Assembly (NCBI RefSeq): GCF_046098205.1
Contig: NZ_JBJURJ010000022.1
Coordinates: 54,121 to 118,120, forward strand
DNA: 64,000 nt
Direction: 5' to 3'
Origin: Paenibacillus_AR mesotrionivorans
Lineage (GTDB): Bacteria; Bacillota; Bacilli; Paenibacillales; NBRC-103111
Shown: positions 24,310 through 33,283 of the stretch, in pieces
How positions within the stretch are numbered: position 1 is the first letter of the stretch
Layout of the letters: every line of letters starts with the position of its first letter
The notes under the pieces: generated by a model
What the model was told of the DNA's origin: nothing
What the model saw: only the letters and a program-made list of their open reading frames with translations
Database searches by the model: none
Position numbers and translations under genes: made by a program

Positions 24310-24381
24310 CGTCTCCTTCGCAGTAAAACCTCGTTGTTTTCTTCCCTTTTCGTTTCACGTGTGCAATGTGCCGGACATGCA

Positions 24382-26691
24382 TCAGGTATACATTTTCCGG
24401 TGAAGCTCCCGGTACTGGCCCGGCGTCATTTCTTCCTGCTTGCGGAAGGAACGGATGAAATTCTGTGAATTCTGGTACTGCAGCCGTTCGGAGATTTCCT
24501 TCACCGTCATGTCCGTTTCAATCAGCCATTTCTTCGCCATAGTGAAACGGAATGCCGACAGGTAATCGCTGAAGGTCTGCCCTGTCTGATTGCGGAATAC
24601 GCTGCTCAAATAATTGGCGTTGTAATGCAGCTCCGCGGCGAGGCCCTCAATGGTAAGCGGCTTGTCGTACTCCCGGTGAATCCGGTCCAGGATAATATCC
24701 GAGATGTTCTGGTACTGGGAAATCTGCCGTTCCTGGAACAAAAGAATCAGCGGATGGATAATCCGGCTCCAGAACCAGTCCTCTATTTCCTTGGCCAATG
24801 GCAGCTTCTGCAGCTCCTCATAAAGGGATTCTCCTCCCTCGATGAGCTGGTTCAACCGCACGCCGGATTCCTGAATCATCACCAGGGTGTTATTCAAAAG
24901 CTTGTTGATGGGCACCTGATACTCCTGCGGCGTCATCTCGTGCTTGAAGATCACGGTCATCAGCCGCTGCAGCAGATGTCTTGCCTTCTCCTCGTCCGCC
25001 AGGCGGATGGCATCGAACAGCTCGCTTTCCGTCAGCCACGGATAGTCCAGATTCTGCTGGGGAAGACCGCGATTCATATGGGCATAGTGAATAATAACCC
25101 CTACCCCCAGGTGGATCCGGTGCTTCAGCGCTTCAAGCCCTTCGCGGAAGGCCACGTGGGTATTCTTCAGGTCCGTAAACGGCAGACTGATGCCGATGCT
25201 CACCGTCAGCTTCAGGATGGACAGCACCATCTGCTGGATGGATTCCGTCAGCCCATAAATCCACGTATTAAACTCTTCTACGGGGAGGTCACTGCGGCCA
25301 ACGATCAGCGAAACCGTGGAATCGAACACCACCGGAGCCAATCTGTACTCTTCAGGGACAAGCTCTTCTATCATATTCTGAACCGCAAACAGAAGAAGGT
25401 CAATATCTTCTTTACGGTAATGGGTCTCATCCAGCGTATCGATTTGGACTACCAATACTGAATAAGGATTCCAGTCCTTGATTTTGGACAGGTACCCGAA
25501 CTGCTCCATCTTCTCCAGTATGTCCTGCTTCCGCATGGTTCCCTGGAACAGCCGGATCAGGAAAAAGTCTCTGGCCTGCTGCAAATACCGGAAGGATTCC
25601 TGCTCCAGCCTTGTTTTGGAGGTAAACAGATCCTGGAATGAGTTGCTGATGATATCGAACTCATTATCCTTGGCGGACATGACAATATTGCCGGTAGTCT
25701 GGCGTACCAGCTTCTGGATGGGTGTATACATTCTCCGGGAGAAGAACCAGGCCAGCGTCATGAATACGGCCAGCAGCGCAATCACTGTGGCAATTGTGAT
25801 GTTCCTTATCTTGACGGCTTCCTTCGTCAGACTGTCGATGGATATAATGGAGACATACACCCAATTGTTCATATCCGAACGCAGATAGGTGGCGGTGTAA
25901 TCCTTCTTGTCCACCTCCGTCTGATATTGGCCGCTTTTGCCCTGCAGCACCATGGTATTGGGAATAAACCCTGTGCTGCGGGCATATTGCCCGATCATCC
26001 CAGGATCATTGTGGTAGACAATCCGATCCTGGTCATCCAGAATCATCACTGTTTCCGATTGCCGCGGGGTATAATTAATGATGGACGGCATGGCGCAGCT
26101 GGAGATATTGGCGAAGGCCATCCCTGTTTTATAGGAGGAATACGACGGCAGCTTCTGCACCAGGCTGATGGTATACGGGCAAACGTCCACATTAGCCTTC
26201 ATTTCGCTATAAAACCAGAGCGTGTTGTTGAGCACCCAGGAGGAATTGTTCAACAGCAGCATCTGGTTGGAAATCTGCGAATAATGAAGGTATTTATCGA
26301 ATTGATAAAATCCGGAGTTCTTCATCATCCAATTCTGCTCCAGATTGACGATGACAACATCCTCCAGATTCGTATAGAAATTTTGGGTATTGAGCATCTC
26401 CTTGCGCAGGTCCTGGTACTGAATAAAGTCCTGCTCCGTCAATGCACTGCCAAAGACCCGGCTCATAGCGGAGGAATCCACCAGCTGGTTCATGGCATGC
26501 TTAACCGTTTGCAGTGTCTGCTCGACATTCGAGCTCATTTGGCTTAAAATTTGGTGTTGGCTCTGGTTAACCTGCTTCTTGATTTCCCGGGATGCATTTA
26601 GATAGGAAGAAAATCCGATAATCATGACCGGAACAATACACAGAACAAAGCTGAACACGGTCATTTTGGTCAAAAAATTGGATTTCCCCAC
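24382..26691 (-). CDS. Membrane-bound AraC-family sensor-regulator
   Basis: About 769 residues from a GTG at 26691 (GGGAG 8 bases upstream); a GTG at 26706 is the longer option. Order: membrane helix (VFSFVLCIVPVMIIGFSSYL), a ~260-residue external Cache-like domain, a second helix (ITIATVIALLAVFMTLAWFF), a linker, a cytoplasmic GGDEF-like/unknown region, and a C-terminal AraC domain with two HTH motifs (LAAELHYNANYLSSVFRNQT and VKEISERLQYQNSQNFIRSF). Such one-component regulators are abundant in Paenibacillus beside sugar ABC transporters. It is divergent from the membrane-anchored binding protein at 26791 and probably controls the transport operon at 28676-32199. Confidence 0.88.
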   Translation of the reverse strand: MGKSNFLTKMTVFSFVLCIVPVMIIGFSSYLNASREIKKQVNQSQHQILSQMSSNVEQTLQTVKHAMNQLVDSSAMSRVFGSALTEQDFIQYQDLRKEMLNTQNFYTNLEDVVIVNLEQNWMMKNSGFYQFDKYLHYSQISNQMLLLNNSSWVLNNTLWFYSEMKANVDVCPYTISLVQKLPSYSSYKTGMAFANISSCAMPSIINYTPRQSETVMILDDQDRIVYHNDPGMIGQYARSTGFIPNTMVLQGKSGQYQTEVDKKDYTATYLRSDMNNWVYVSIISIDSLTKEAVKIRNITIATVIALLAVFMTLAWFFSRRMYTPIQKLVRQTTGNIVMSAKDNEFDIISNSFQDLFTSKTRLEQESFRYLQQARDFFLIRLFQGTMRKQDILEKMEQFGYLSKIKDWNPYSVLVVQIDTLDETHYRKEDIDLLLFAVQNMIEELVPEEYRLAPVVFDSTVSLIVGRSDLPVEEFNTWIYGLTESIQQMVLSILKLTVSIGISLPFTDLKNTHVAFREGLEALKHRIHLGVGVIIHYAHMNRGLPQQNLDYPWLTESELFDAIRLADEEKARHLLQRLMTVIFKHEMTPQEYQVPINKLLNNTLVMIQESGVRLNQLIEGGESLYEELQKLPLAKEIEDWFWSRIIHPLILLFQERQISQYQNISDIILDRIHREYDKPLTIEGLAAELHYNANYLSSVFRNQTGQTFSDYLSAFRFTMAKKWLIETDMTVKEISERLQYQNSQNFIRSFRKQEEMTPGQYRELHRKMYT

Positions 26692-26790
26692 AACCTTCAC
26701 TCCCACGTCGGTTCATTCATGATATGATAGAAATATTGTACCAAGCCTTGTCCACCAATAGCAACTCCCGATAGAAAGGAAATCCTATAT

Positions 26791-28329
26791 ATGAAGGTAA
26801 ATTTGAACAAGCGCATTTGGATTCCGGCGCTGGCGGTTATTTTGGCAGTCTCTTCAGTTGTGGCCATTGTAATCGTCACCCGGTCCGGGGATTCTGCTGA
26901 CGGAACAGCACCGCCCGGACAAGCCGGCCAATCGCTTAGTATTATGCTGCCGCTTCACCAGTCAACTGCGCCTCCGGGAAGCCTGATCCAAGAAATTCAG
27001 GCCCGCACAGGCTATGCGCTGGATATCAAGTGGATACCGGACGAAGTGTATTCCAACCGGATGATGAATAATCTGGAGAGCAAGGAAAACTCCCAGGCCA
27101 TATTCGTCAAACCTACGGATCTCACCGCCATCAAAAATGCCATCCGGTCGGACATGTTCTGGAACATCGGGCCTTATCTCGACCATTATCCTAACCTGCG
27201 GACCCTGGAACAGACCTCGGCAAGGCTGATGACCCTCGAGGGTAAAATATACGGACTCTTCAACGAACGTCCCGAATCTCGCCAGGGCGTTATTATCCGC
27301 AAGGATTGGCTGAATAATCTGGGCCTGACCGAACCCAAAACTTTGGATGAGCTGTATAAGGTGCTCAAAGCCTTTACGGAGCAGGACCCGGACGGCAACG
27401 GAAAACCCGATACCGTGGGGCTTACGGACCGCAACGACCTATATTACGGGGCCTTTAAAACGTTAAGCTCGTACTTCGGCACTCCCAACGGCTGGTCGTT
27501 ATCCGGAGGCAAACTCACACCGGAATTCGCCACGCCGGAATATCTTAATACGATGAATTATATGAAGAAGCTGTATCAGGAACAGCTGGTCAATACGGAT
27601 TTCCCCGTCACCAGCAAATCCGTGCAGCGTTACCGCCTCATTACCGGCAAAGCGGGTGTCTATATAGGCAGTTTGGCGGATGCTCCCCGGTTATTGGAAG
27701 AAACCCGGCAGGTCAATCCTACAGCGGATTTCACCGTCATTAACCGGATTCAGGGACCCAAGGGTTACGGCATCTGGTCGGTTTCAGGCAACGGCGGCAT
27801 GTTTTTCTTCTCCAAGAAGAATCTGAAGAACGAGCAGCAGCTCCGGGATGCTTTGGACTTTTTTGACCGGACGATGGAGCCGGAAATCAGCAATCTGCTT
27901 TATTACGGCATTGAGAACACACACTACGTTCTGAAGGACGGTTTGGTAACCTACAAGGATAGCGCCATGTATGCCCGGTCCAATGCCGAAGTTCTGCCGC
28001 TGAACTCCCTATTGGTATCCACCGTGAATAACCCGAATCTGTACAAGCGCGACCCGGTAAGCATTGATCCGCTGCTGGCTGAGGCTAACACATTGATCGA
28101 GGATAATGCCACCATGCTGATTGAAAATCCGACGGTTGGGTTGTCCTCCAACACCTATGACGCCCGCAATGTAGAGCTGGATTTCATCATCAACAATGCC
28201 ACCTACAATTTTATCCTTGGCAAAATCGACGAAAACGGCTTCCGGCAGGAGATTGACAGCTGGATGCAAAAAGGCGGCTCAGACGTCATTCAAGAGCTGG
28301 AGGATGCGCTCCGGACAAGCCGGCCTTAG
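26791..28329 (+). CDS. Membrane-anchored extracellular solute-binding-like protein
   Basis: The protein has 512 residues. It is clearly a paralogue of the lipoprotein at 28676 (for example KIYGLFNERPESRQGVIIRK against KIYSLYQERQPARSGLIFRK) and keeps the type II binding-protein fold. Its N-terminus is different: an uncleaved-looking membrane helix (IPALAVILAVSSVVAIVIV) with no lipobox Cys. AAAGGA precedes the ATG by 10 bases. It is divergent from the sensor gene at 24382-26691 with a 100-base shared promoter region, and a terminator separates it from the transport operon. A co-sensor role, presenting ligand to the AraC sensor, is my inference; it could also be a second binding protein. Confidence 0.8.
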   Translation: MKVNLNKRIWIPALAVILAVSSVVAIVIVTRSGDSADGTAPPGQAGQSLSIMLPLHQSTAPPGSLIQEIQARTGYALDIKWIPDEVYSNRMMNNLESKENSQAIFVKPTDLTAIKNAIRSDMFWNIGPYLDHYPNLRTLEQTSARLMTLEGKIYGLFNERPESRQGVIIRKDWLNNLGLTEPKTLDELYKVLKAFTEQDPDGNGKPDTVGLTDRNDLYYGAFKTLSSYFGTPNGWSLSGGKLTPEFATPEYLNTMNYMKKLYQEQLVNTDFPVTSKSVQRYRLITGKAGVYIGSLADAPRLLEETRQVNPTADFTVINRIQGPKGYGIWSVSGNGGMFFFSKKNLKNEQQLRDALDFFDRTMEPEISNLLYYGIENTHYVLKDGLVTYKDSAMYARSNAEVLPLNSLLVSTVNNPNLYKRDPVSIDPLLAEANTLIEDNATMLIENPTVGLSSNTYDARNVELDFIINNATYNFILGKIDENGFRQEIDSWMQKGGSDVIQELEDALRTSRP

Positions 28330-28353
28330 ACCCGTCATATGTAAATGTTCTCT

Positions 28354-28440
28354 GGTTCCCCCGTAGGAGACCGACACGAATCACAGGAAATCCTGTCGAT
28401 TCATGCATAGGTTCTCCTGTAATTGGGGGAGCCTTTTATT
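28354..28440 (+). terminator. Long nested-hairpin terminator
   Basis: GGTTCCCCC (28354-28362) pairs with GGGGGAGCC (28425-28433), followed by TTTTATT. Inside are AGGAGA/TCTCCT, GAATC/GATTC and ACAGGA-AA-TCCTGT stems. It is much longer than a plain terminator and separates the anchored binding protein from the transport operon. Confidence 0.75.
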
Positions 28441-28585
28441 ATGCAAGGAAACCGGAGCCTCTCCGCCTCCTGGTGTCATCACCTCAGGTGTAACAGGGAT
28501 AATCATTAGCCCAGATTCCCGTTTCTACTGGGTTTTTGCCCAATTTTGATGGTCCGCGGCGGTGTAGTGTGGGGCAGTGATTATA

Positions 28586-28613
28586 TTCAAAACGCAATCC
28601 CGTACCGTATAGT
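28586..28613 (+). promoter_or_regulatory. Candidate promoter of the sugar transport operon
   Basis: TTCAAA (28586-28591) and TATAGT (28608-28613) with a 16-base spacer, about 60 bases before the lipoprotein start. Nothing else is seen in the 28441-28585 stretch. Confidence 0.45.
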
Positions 28614-28675
28614 TAGTCGTGTCAGAACAATCGACAAACGCAACACAACAGTTCAAAAATGGAGGTTATGATCAA

Positions 28676-30208
28676 ATGGCAAAAAAAACACGCCAATGGG
28701 TAGCAGCGTTGACTACTGTAGCAGTAGCCGGCGGATTACTGGCAGCATGCGGAGATAGCAGTGACAAGGGCGCAGCTGACGGTGGAGCTTCCCCAGCAGC
28801 GACAACTCAGGGACCTGTGAAGTTTACGGTAATGGCCAACTTGCAGACTCCCGAAGTCCCTTCCGACAAACTCGAAAAGTATATTGAACAAACCACCAAC
28901 TCTCAAATTGAGATCCAATGGGTACCGGACGGATCTTATGATGAAAAGTTCCAAGCCGCTTTCGCAACCGGCACTCTGCCGCAGGCTGTTTATCTGAAGA
29001 ATGCCGCTTCCTTTATTCTGATGCGCGATGCCATCAAGAACGGTCAATTCTGGGAAATCGGGCCTTTTCTGAAGGACTACCCGAACCTGAGCAAGCTGGA
29101 TACCAAAATCTTGGACAACACTAAGGTTAACGGCAAAATCTACTCCTTGTACCAAGAAAGACAGCCTGCCCGTTCCGGTTTGATCTTCCGTAAGGACTGG
29201 CTGGACAAGATCGGCGCAGCTGCTCCGACAACCACCGACGAGCTGTACAATGTACTGAAGAAGATCAAGGAAGCTGACCTGGCCGGCAACGGCAAAACCA
29301 TTCCGCTGGCTGACCGTAACGACCTGGTATATGGCTCCTTCAAAACTGTAGCCACCATGTTCGGCACTCCTAACGGTTGGGGCGTTGTGAACGGCAAGCT
29401 GACTCCTGACTTCATGACCACCAACTACATGGATACCTTGAAGTTCTATAAGAAGCTTCACTCTGAAGGCCTGATCAACCAGGACTTCCCGGTTACCTCC
29501 AAGAACGACCAGCAAAACCTGATGTACACTGGACGTTCCGGTGTTTACATTGGAACCATGGGCGATGCGAAGACCATGCAAGACAAAACCGCTCCTAACT
29601 TCCCGGACGCAAAATACGACGTTTCCAACGATCTGAAGGGTCCGGACGGCAAGAAAACAACTTGGGGCACCAACGGCTACGGCACCATCCTGCTGTTCCC
29701 GAAATCCTCTGTGAAGAACGAAACCGAGCTGAAAGCCATCCTGGGCGTATTTGACAAGTTCTACGGCAAGGAATTGGCTGACGTTCTGAAGTTTGGTCTG
29801 AAGGATCAAAACCACTATACTCTGGATGCTGATAACAAGATCGTATCCAGCACCGACACCAAGCTCATCGAAAAGGAAGTTCGTCCTTACCTGAACATGG
29901 CGCTGGCTGAAACCACCAACGTTTCCCCGCAAAAGTATGCTTCCGCTACTCTGGAAAAGGCGAATAACCTGTCCAACGAAGCTGCCAAGTTCATGATCAC
30001 TGATCCTACTGCTTCTCTGGATTCCGCAACCTATGCTGAGCGCGGCACCCGTCTTCAAGAGCAAATCAAGGATGCAACCTACCAATTCATCATGGGCAAG
30101 ATCGATGAAGCTGGCTACAAGGCTGCTACCGACAAGTGGCTGAAGGATGGCGGACAAAAGATCGTTGACGAGTTCAACGAGCAATACGCTGCAATCAACA
30201 AGAAATAA
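28676..30208 (+). CDS. Extracellular solute-binding lipoprotein (carbohydrate ABC transporter)
   Basis: The protein has 510 residues from the ATG at 28676 (GGAGG 10 bases upstream). The lipoprotein signal is MAKKTRQWVAALTTVAVAGG followed by LLAAC, so Cys25 is the lipidated residue; a Gly/Ala-rich linker follows. It is a large type II binding protein of the LipO/YtcQ kind for oligosaccharides. Codon use is strongly biased to preferred codons compared with neighbours (for example repeated AAG, GAA, CTG), which suggests high expression. It is followed by two permease genes. There is no ATPase gene, as usual for transporters that share a common MsmX-like ATPase. Substrate not readable. Confidence 0.93.
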   Translation: MAKKTRQWVAALTTVAVAGGLLAACGDSSDKGAADGGASPAATTQGPVKFTVMANLQTPEVPSDKLEKYIEQTTNSQIEIQWVPDGSYDEKFQAAFATGTLPQAVYLKNAASFILMRDAIKNGQFWEIGPFLKDYPNLSKLDTKILDNTKVNGKIYSLYQERQPARSGLIFRKDWLDKIGAAAPTTTDELYNVLKKIKEADLAGNGKTIPLADRNDLVYGSFKTVATMFGTPNGWGVVNGKLTPDFMTTNYMDTLKFYKKLHSEGLINQDFPVTSKNDQQNLMYTGRSGVYIGTMGDAKTMQDKTAPNFPDAKYDVSNDLKGPDGKKTTWGTNGYGTILLFPKSSVKNETELKAILGVFDKFYGKELADVLKFGLKDQNHYTLDADNKIVSSTDTKLIEKEVRPYLNMALAETTNVSPQKYASATLEKANNLSNEAAKFMITDPTASLDSATYAERGTRLQEQIKDATYQFIMGKIDEAGYKAATDKWLKDGGQKIVDEFNEQYAAINKK

Positions 30209-30302
30209 GTTTTTCATTCTTCGAACGAAGGCTGGACTAACCCCGGCCTTCGTTTGAAGGGTTGATTTATACTTTGATTATTTAGGAGAAGGAGATACTG
30301 CT

Positions 30303-31256
30303 ATGAACAATACGGCTGCTGAAGCGGGGCTGGTGAAATACAAAGAATCCAGCGGTAGAAAGTGGAAAAGAATCGTCCGTAACCGGTATATCTATTTAAT
30401 GATTCTTCCTGGAGTTCTTTACTTTCTGATTTTTAAATACATTCCCATGTTCGGTCTGGTCATTTCCTTCCAGGACTATCTGCCGTACAAAGGAATCATG
30501 GGCAGCGACTGGGTTGGCCTGAAGCACTTTTCGCGACTGTTCAGTGAACCGGAGTTTTGGAATATATTTAAAAATACGATAGTGGTATTTGTCGTTAACG
30601 TAACCTTCTATTTCCCGATACCGATTATTTTATCCTTGATGCTGAATGAAGTTGGCAATGCCTTCTTCAAACGTTTTGTTCAAACTCTGGTTTATATTCC
30701 CCACTTCTTGTCCTGGGTTATCATCGTATCGATTTCCTTCGTTATGTTCACCATGGACGGAGGTATTATTAATGAAATGCTCACCTATTTCGGATTTCAG
30801 CCCGTCAACTTCCTGATGAGCTCCGGCTGGTTCTATCCCATGTATGTCCTCCAGGTTATCTGGAGAGAAGCAGGCTGGGGAACCATCGTATACTTAGCCG
30901 CTATGGCTGCAGTAGACCCCGGACTGTATGAAGCCGCCCGGATGGACGGCGCAACACGGATTCGCCAAATTTGGCATATTACGCTTCCCGGCATTCGCAC
31001 CGTAATTGTGGTTATGCTGATCCTGAAGGTCGGCAGCGTGCTGGATACAAGCTTCGAACATATCTTCCTCTTGCTGAACTCCATGAACAAGGACGTAGCG
31101 GAAATTTTGGACACTTACGTGTACACGGCAGGCTTAAAGCAAGGACAGTACAGCTTCAGTACCGCCGTTGGTTTGTTCAAATCCGTCGTCAGCTTCATTC
31201 TGGTTATGGGTTCTAACTGGTTGGCGAAAAAAGCTGGCGAAGAGGGCGTATACTAA
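30303..31256 (+). CDS. Carbohydrate ABC transporter permease (LplB-like)
   Basis: The protein has 317 residues and six membrane segments. The permease signature EAARMDGATRIRQIWHITLP contacts the shared ATPase. The N-terminal cytoplasmic part RKWKRIVRNRYIYLMILPG is typical of LplB. GGAGAAGGAG lies upstream of the ATG. It is the middle gene of the binding protein/permease/permease operon, 94 bases after the lipoprotein. Confidence 0.94.
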   Translation: MNNTAAEAGLVKYKESSGRKWKRIVRNRYIYLMILPGVLYFLIFKYIPMFGLVISFQDYLPYKGIMGSDWVGLKHFSRLFSEPEFWNIFKNTIVVFVVNVTFYFPIPIILSLMLNEVGNAFFKRFVQTLVYIPHFLSWVIIVSISFVMFTMDGGIINEMLTYFGFQPVNFLMSSGWFYPMYVLQVIWREAGWGTIVYLAAMAAVDPGLYEAARMDGATRIRQIWHITLPGIRTVIVVMLILKVGSVLDTSFEHIFLLLNSMNKDVAEILDTYVYTAGLKQGQYSFSTAVGLFKSVVSFILVMGSNWLAKKAGEEGVY

Positions 31257-31326
31257 AGGCTCTTCGCAAGAAAGCCAACTTCGTAAGCAAACGTAAAGGT
31301 CGTTCTTACTTTAAGGAGGAAGCAGG

Positions 31327-32199
31327 ATGATTCAAGATAAAACACTGGGCAATCGAATATTCGACGCCATTAACTATTTGCTCCTAACCATAGTCGGACT
31401 GGTAACCGTACTGCCCCTTGTGCACGTACTGGCCGGTTCAGTTACCACCGTTGAGGAAATGGCCCGCAAGCCGTTCGTATTGATTCCCACTGAGTTCACA
31501 TTGAACGCGTACAAATATATTTTGTCTACACCGACTATTTTTAAAGCCTTGGGCGTTTCCATCTTTGTAACGGCCATCGGAACCCTGATCAGTATGTTTA
31601 TTACGTCCCTGATGGCATACGGGCTGACCCGCCGCGATCTGGACGGCCGTAAATTCTTCAACCTGATGGTCGTTTTCACCATGTTGTTCCATGGCGGTTT
31701 GATCCCGTCCTTCTTGGTTGTAAAGCAAGTAGGTCTGATTGACAGCTTGTTCGCCATGATTATCCCTTCCGCTGTCAGCGCATTTAACCTGATCATTCTG
31801 CGGAGCTTCTTCCAAGGCCTTCCCGAAGGTCTGGAGGAATCGGCGAAGCTGGACGGCTGCGGAGACTTTGGCATTCTGTTCAAGATTGTATTGCCCTTGT
31901 CCCTGCCTTCCATCGCCACCATCTCCCTGTTCTACGCTGTAACCTACTGGAACTCCTACTTCAGCGCCATTATGTACATCAACAATGCAGACAAATGGCC
32001 GGTGCAGGTATTGCTGCGTCAGATCGTTATCGCGGCGAGTGGTATGGCTGCCGATACGGACAACGAGTTCATTAAGCCGCCGGAACAAACCATCAAGATG
32101 GCTGTTATCGTTGTATCCACTCTTCCGATCCTGATGGTTTACCCGTTCATCCAAAAGTACTTCGCCAAGGGCGCATTGGTTGGTTCCGTAAAGGGCTGA
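31327..32199 (+). CDS. Carbohydrate ABC transporter permease (YtcP/LplC-like)
   Basis: The protein has 290 residues and six membrane segments, with EAA-loop EESAKLDGCGDFGILFKIVL. The C-terminus ends FAKGALVGSVKG, the standard ending of YtcP-type permeases. The ATG follows AAGGAGGAAGCAGG. It is the last gene of the transport operon and is followed by a strong terminator. With the permease encoded at 30303 it would form the heterodimeric channel. Confidence 0.95.
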   Translation: MIQDKTLGNRIFDAINYLLLTIVGLVTVLPLVHVLAGSVTTVEEMARKPFVLIPTEFTLNAYKYILSTPTIFKALGVSIFVTAIGTLISMFITSLMAYGLTRRDLDGRKFFNLMVVFTMLFHGGLIPSFLVVKQVGLIDSLFAMIIPSAVSAFNLIILRSFFQGLPEGLEESAKLDGCGDFGILFKIVLPLSLPSIATISLFYAVTYWNSYFSAIMYINNADKWPVQVLLRQIVIAASGMAADTDNEFIKPPEQTIKMAVIVVSTLPILMVYPFIQKYFAKGALVGSVKG

Positions 32200-32250
32200 T
32201 CCATAATTTCCCTCATGGCAAGTTGCCAGCTAAATGTTAGCTAAAATACA

Positions 32251-32285
32251 AGAGCAGGTTATCGCGAAGATAACCTGCTCTTTTT
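32251..32285 (+). terminator. Intrinsic terminator of the transport operon
   Basis: AGAGCAGGTTATC and GATAACCTGCTCT form a perfect 13-bp stem around GCGAA-type loop bases, followed by TTTTT. Confidence 0.95.
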
Positions 32286-32339
32286 ATGCAGATATGGCTG
32301 CACCCAACCTGCATCTGGGGGCATTTCTTCTGCCCGCTT

Positions 32340-32560
32340 GGTCTAACGGCGGTGGGAGACCTTATTTCAACAAAAATCCCCCATCCAAAAATCTAATGGT
32401 GGCCAGAGCCGCTATTGGGGCAAATCCCCCCGCAGCAAGCTCTTTTTTAGCACAATAACGTCTTCTGCTTCCGTTAAATTTGCCAGCCCTCCATTTTGAG
32501 CCAAATAGCGTCTCTCACCGCCGTTAGAAACACAACCATCCGCTACTCTGAAATAACATG
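32340..32560. repeat. Dispersed intergenic repeat, family B
   Basis: Segments such as AATAACGTCTTCTGCTTCCG, AAATAGCGTCTCTCACCGCC and CCAAAAATCTAATGGTGGCC recur, with few changes, at 53615-53830 in the same order (AATAACGTCTCCTGCTTCCG, AAATAGCGGCGCTCACCGCC, CCAAAAATCTAACGGCCGCC). No gene is seen between 32286 and the tRNA genes. Confidence 0.75.
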
Positions 32561-32765
32561 ATTCTAGCCGGCAGGCCAGATAGGTTATGGAGCCCCGAAA
32601 CCGGCAGAGCCGGTTTGAGGAACTTTTTCGACATTTCATCGGTGGTCATCAGTACGGCGAGAACCATAGCATGAGTGGCTATGTGGAGAGAATAGTTACC
32701 CTGGGAAAAATAAAAAACGGACAGCAGAGAATGTCTCCGCCATCCGTTTCCTGAAATCTAACCAA

Positions 32766-32839
32766 CGCACCCTGAGAGATTCGAACTCCCGGCCTTTTGA
32801 TTCGTAGTCAAACGCTCTATCCAGCTGAGCTAAGGGTGC
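32766..32839 (-). tRNA. tRNA-Arg (ACG)
   Basis: The minus strand folds as a full cloverleaf. The acceptor stem is GCACCCT/AGGGTGC, the D arm is AGCTCAGCTGGATAGAGC, the anticodon loop is CTACGAA with anticodon ACG, and the T arm is GGGAGTTCGAATCTCTC. The discriminator G is followed by TTGG, so the CCA end is not encoded. Confidence 0.95.
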
Positions 32840-32842
32840 ATA

Positions 32843-32917
32843 TGGAGCGGACGAAGGGATTCGAACCCTCGACCCTCGCCTTGGCAAGGCGATGCTCTAC
32901 CACTGAGCCACGTCCGC
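32843..32917 (-). tRNA. tRNA-Gly (GCC)
   Basis: The minus strand gives GCGGACG acceptor, D arm TGGCTCAGTGGTAGAGCA, anticodon stem-loop CGCCTTGCCAAGGCG with GCC, T arm GAGGGTTCGAATCCCTT, and an encoded CCA end. It is 3 bases upstream of the tRNA-Arg gene and probably co-transcribed with it. Confidence 0.96.
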
Positions 32918-33032
32918 ATCTGATTTTTACTCAGGAATATCAGTATAGCATCATGTGTGAGAAAAGACAAGCATTTTTGTTAGGAGAAATCGGCTCATAC
33001 GCCCTCGTATGGTGGGTGGCTCTTCATGCGGA

Positions 33033-33215
33033 CAGGTAATCCGTTATTTGGCCAAAAACCGGGCTTTGCGTGATTTCGCGGACACACGGTACGTTATTTC
33101 ACCATCCCTCCGCCCAAACAAGCTTTTATCAGGCAGATAACGGATCCTGTGTCCGCTTACCCTGACATCTAACCCTTTACGGGCCAATAACGGCTTCTCT
33201 GTCCGTTTAGACCGT
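33033..33215. repeat. Dispersed intergenic repeat, family C (AATAACGG...TGTCCG)
   Basis: Four related ~24-bp units alternate in orientation: GGACAGGTAATCCGTTATTT, GCGGACACACGGTACGTTATTT (in part), ATAACGGATCCTGTGTCCGC and AATAACGGCTTCTCTGTCCG. They can pair as two hairpins. No gene is seen between the tRNAs and the rubrerythrin gene. Confidence 0.6.
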
Positions 33216-33232
33216 GAGCCAGCCAGGTCAAT

Positions 33233-33266
33233 AATAAAAGGTGCAAAGCCAATGGCTCTGCACCCT
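33233..33266 (-). terminator. Intrinsic terminator of rubrerythrin
   Basis: On the minus strand GGTGCAGAGCC-ATT-GGCTTTGCACC is followed by TTTTATTATT. Confidence 0.93.
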
Positions 33267-33283
33267 ATGCCGCCGGATCGCAA

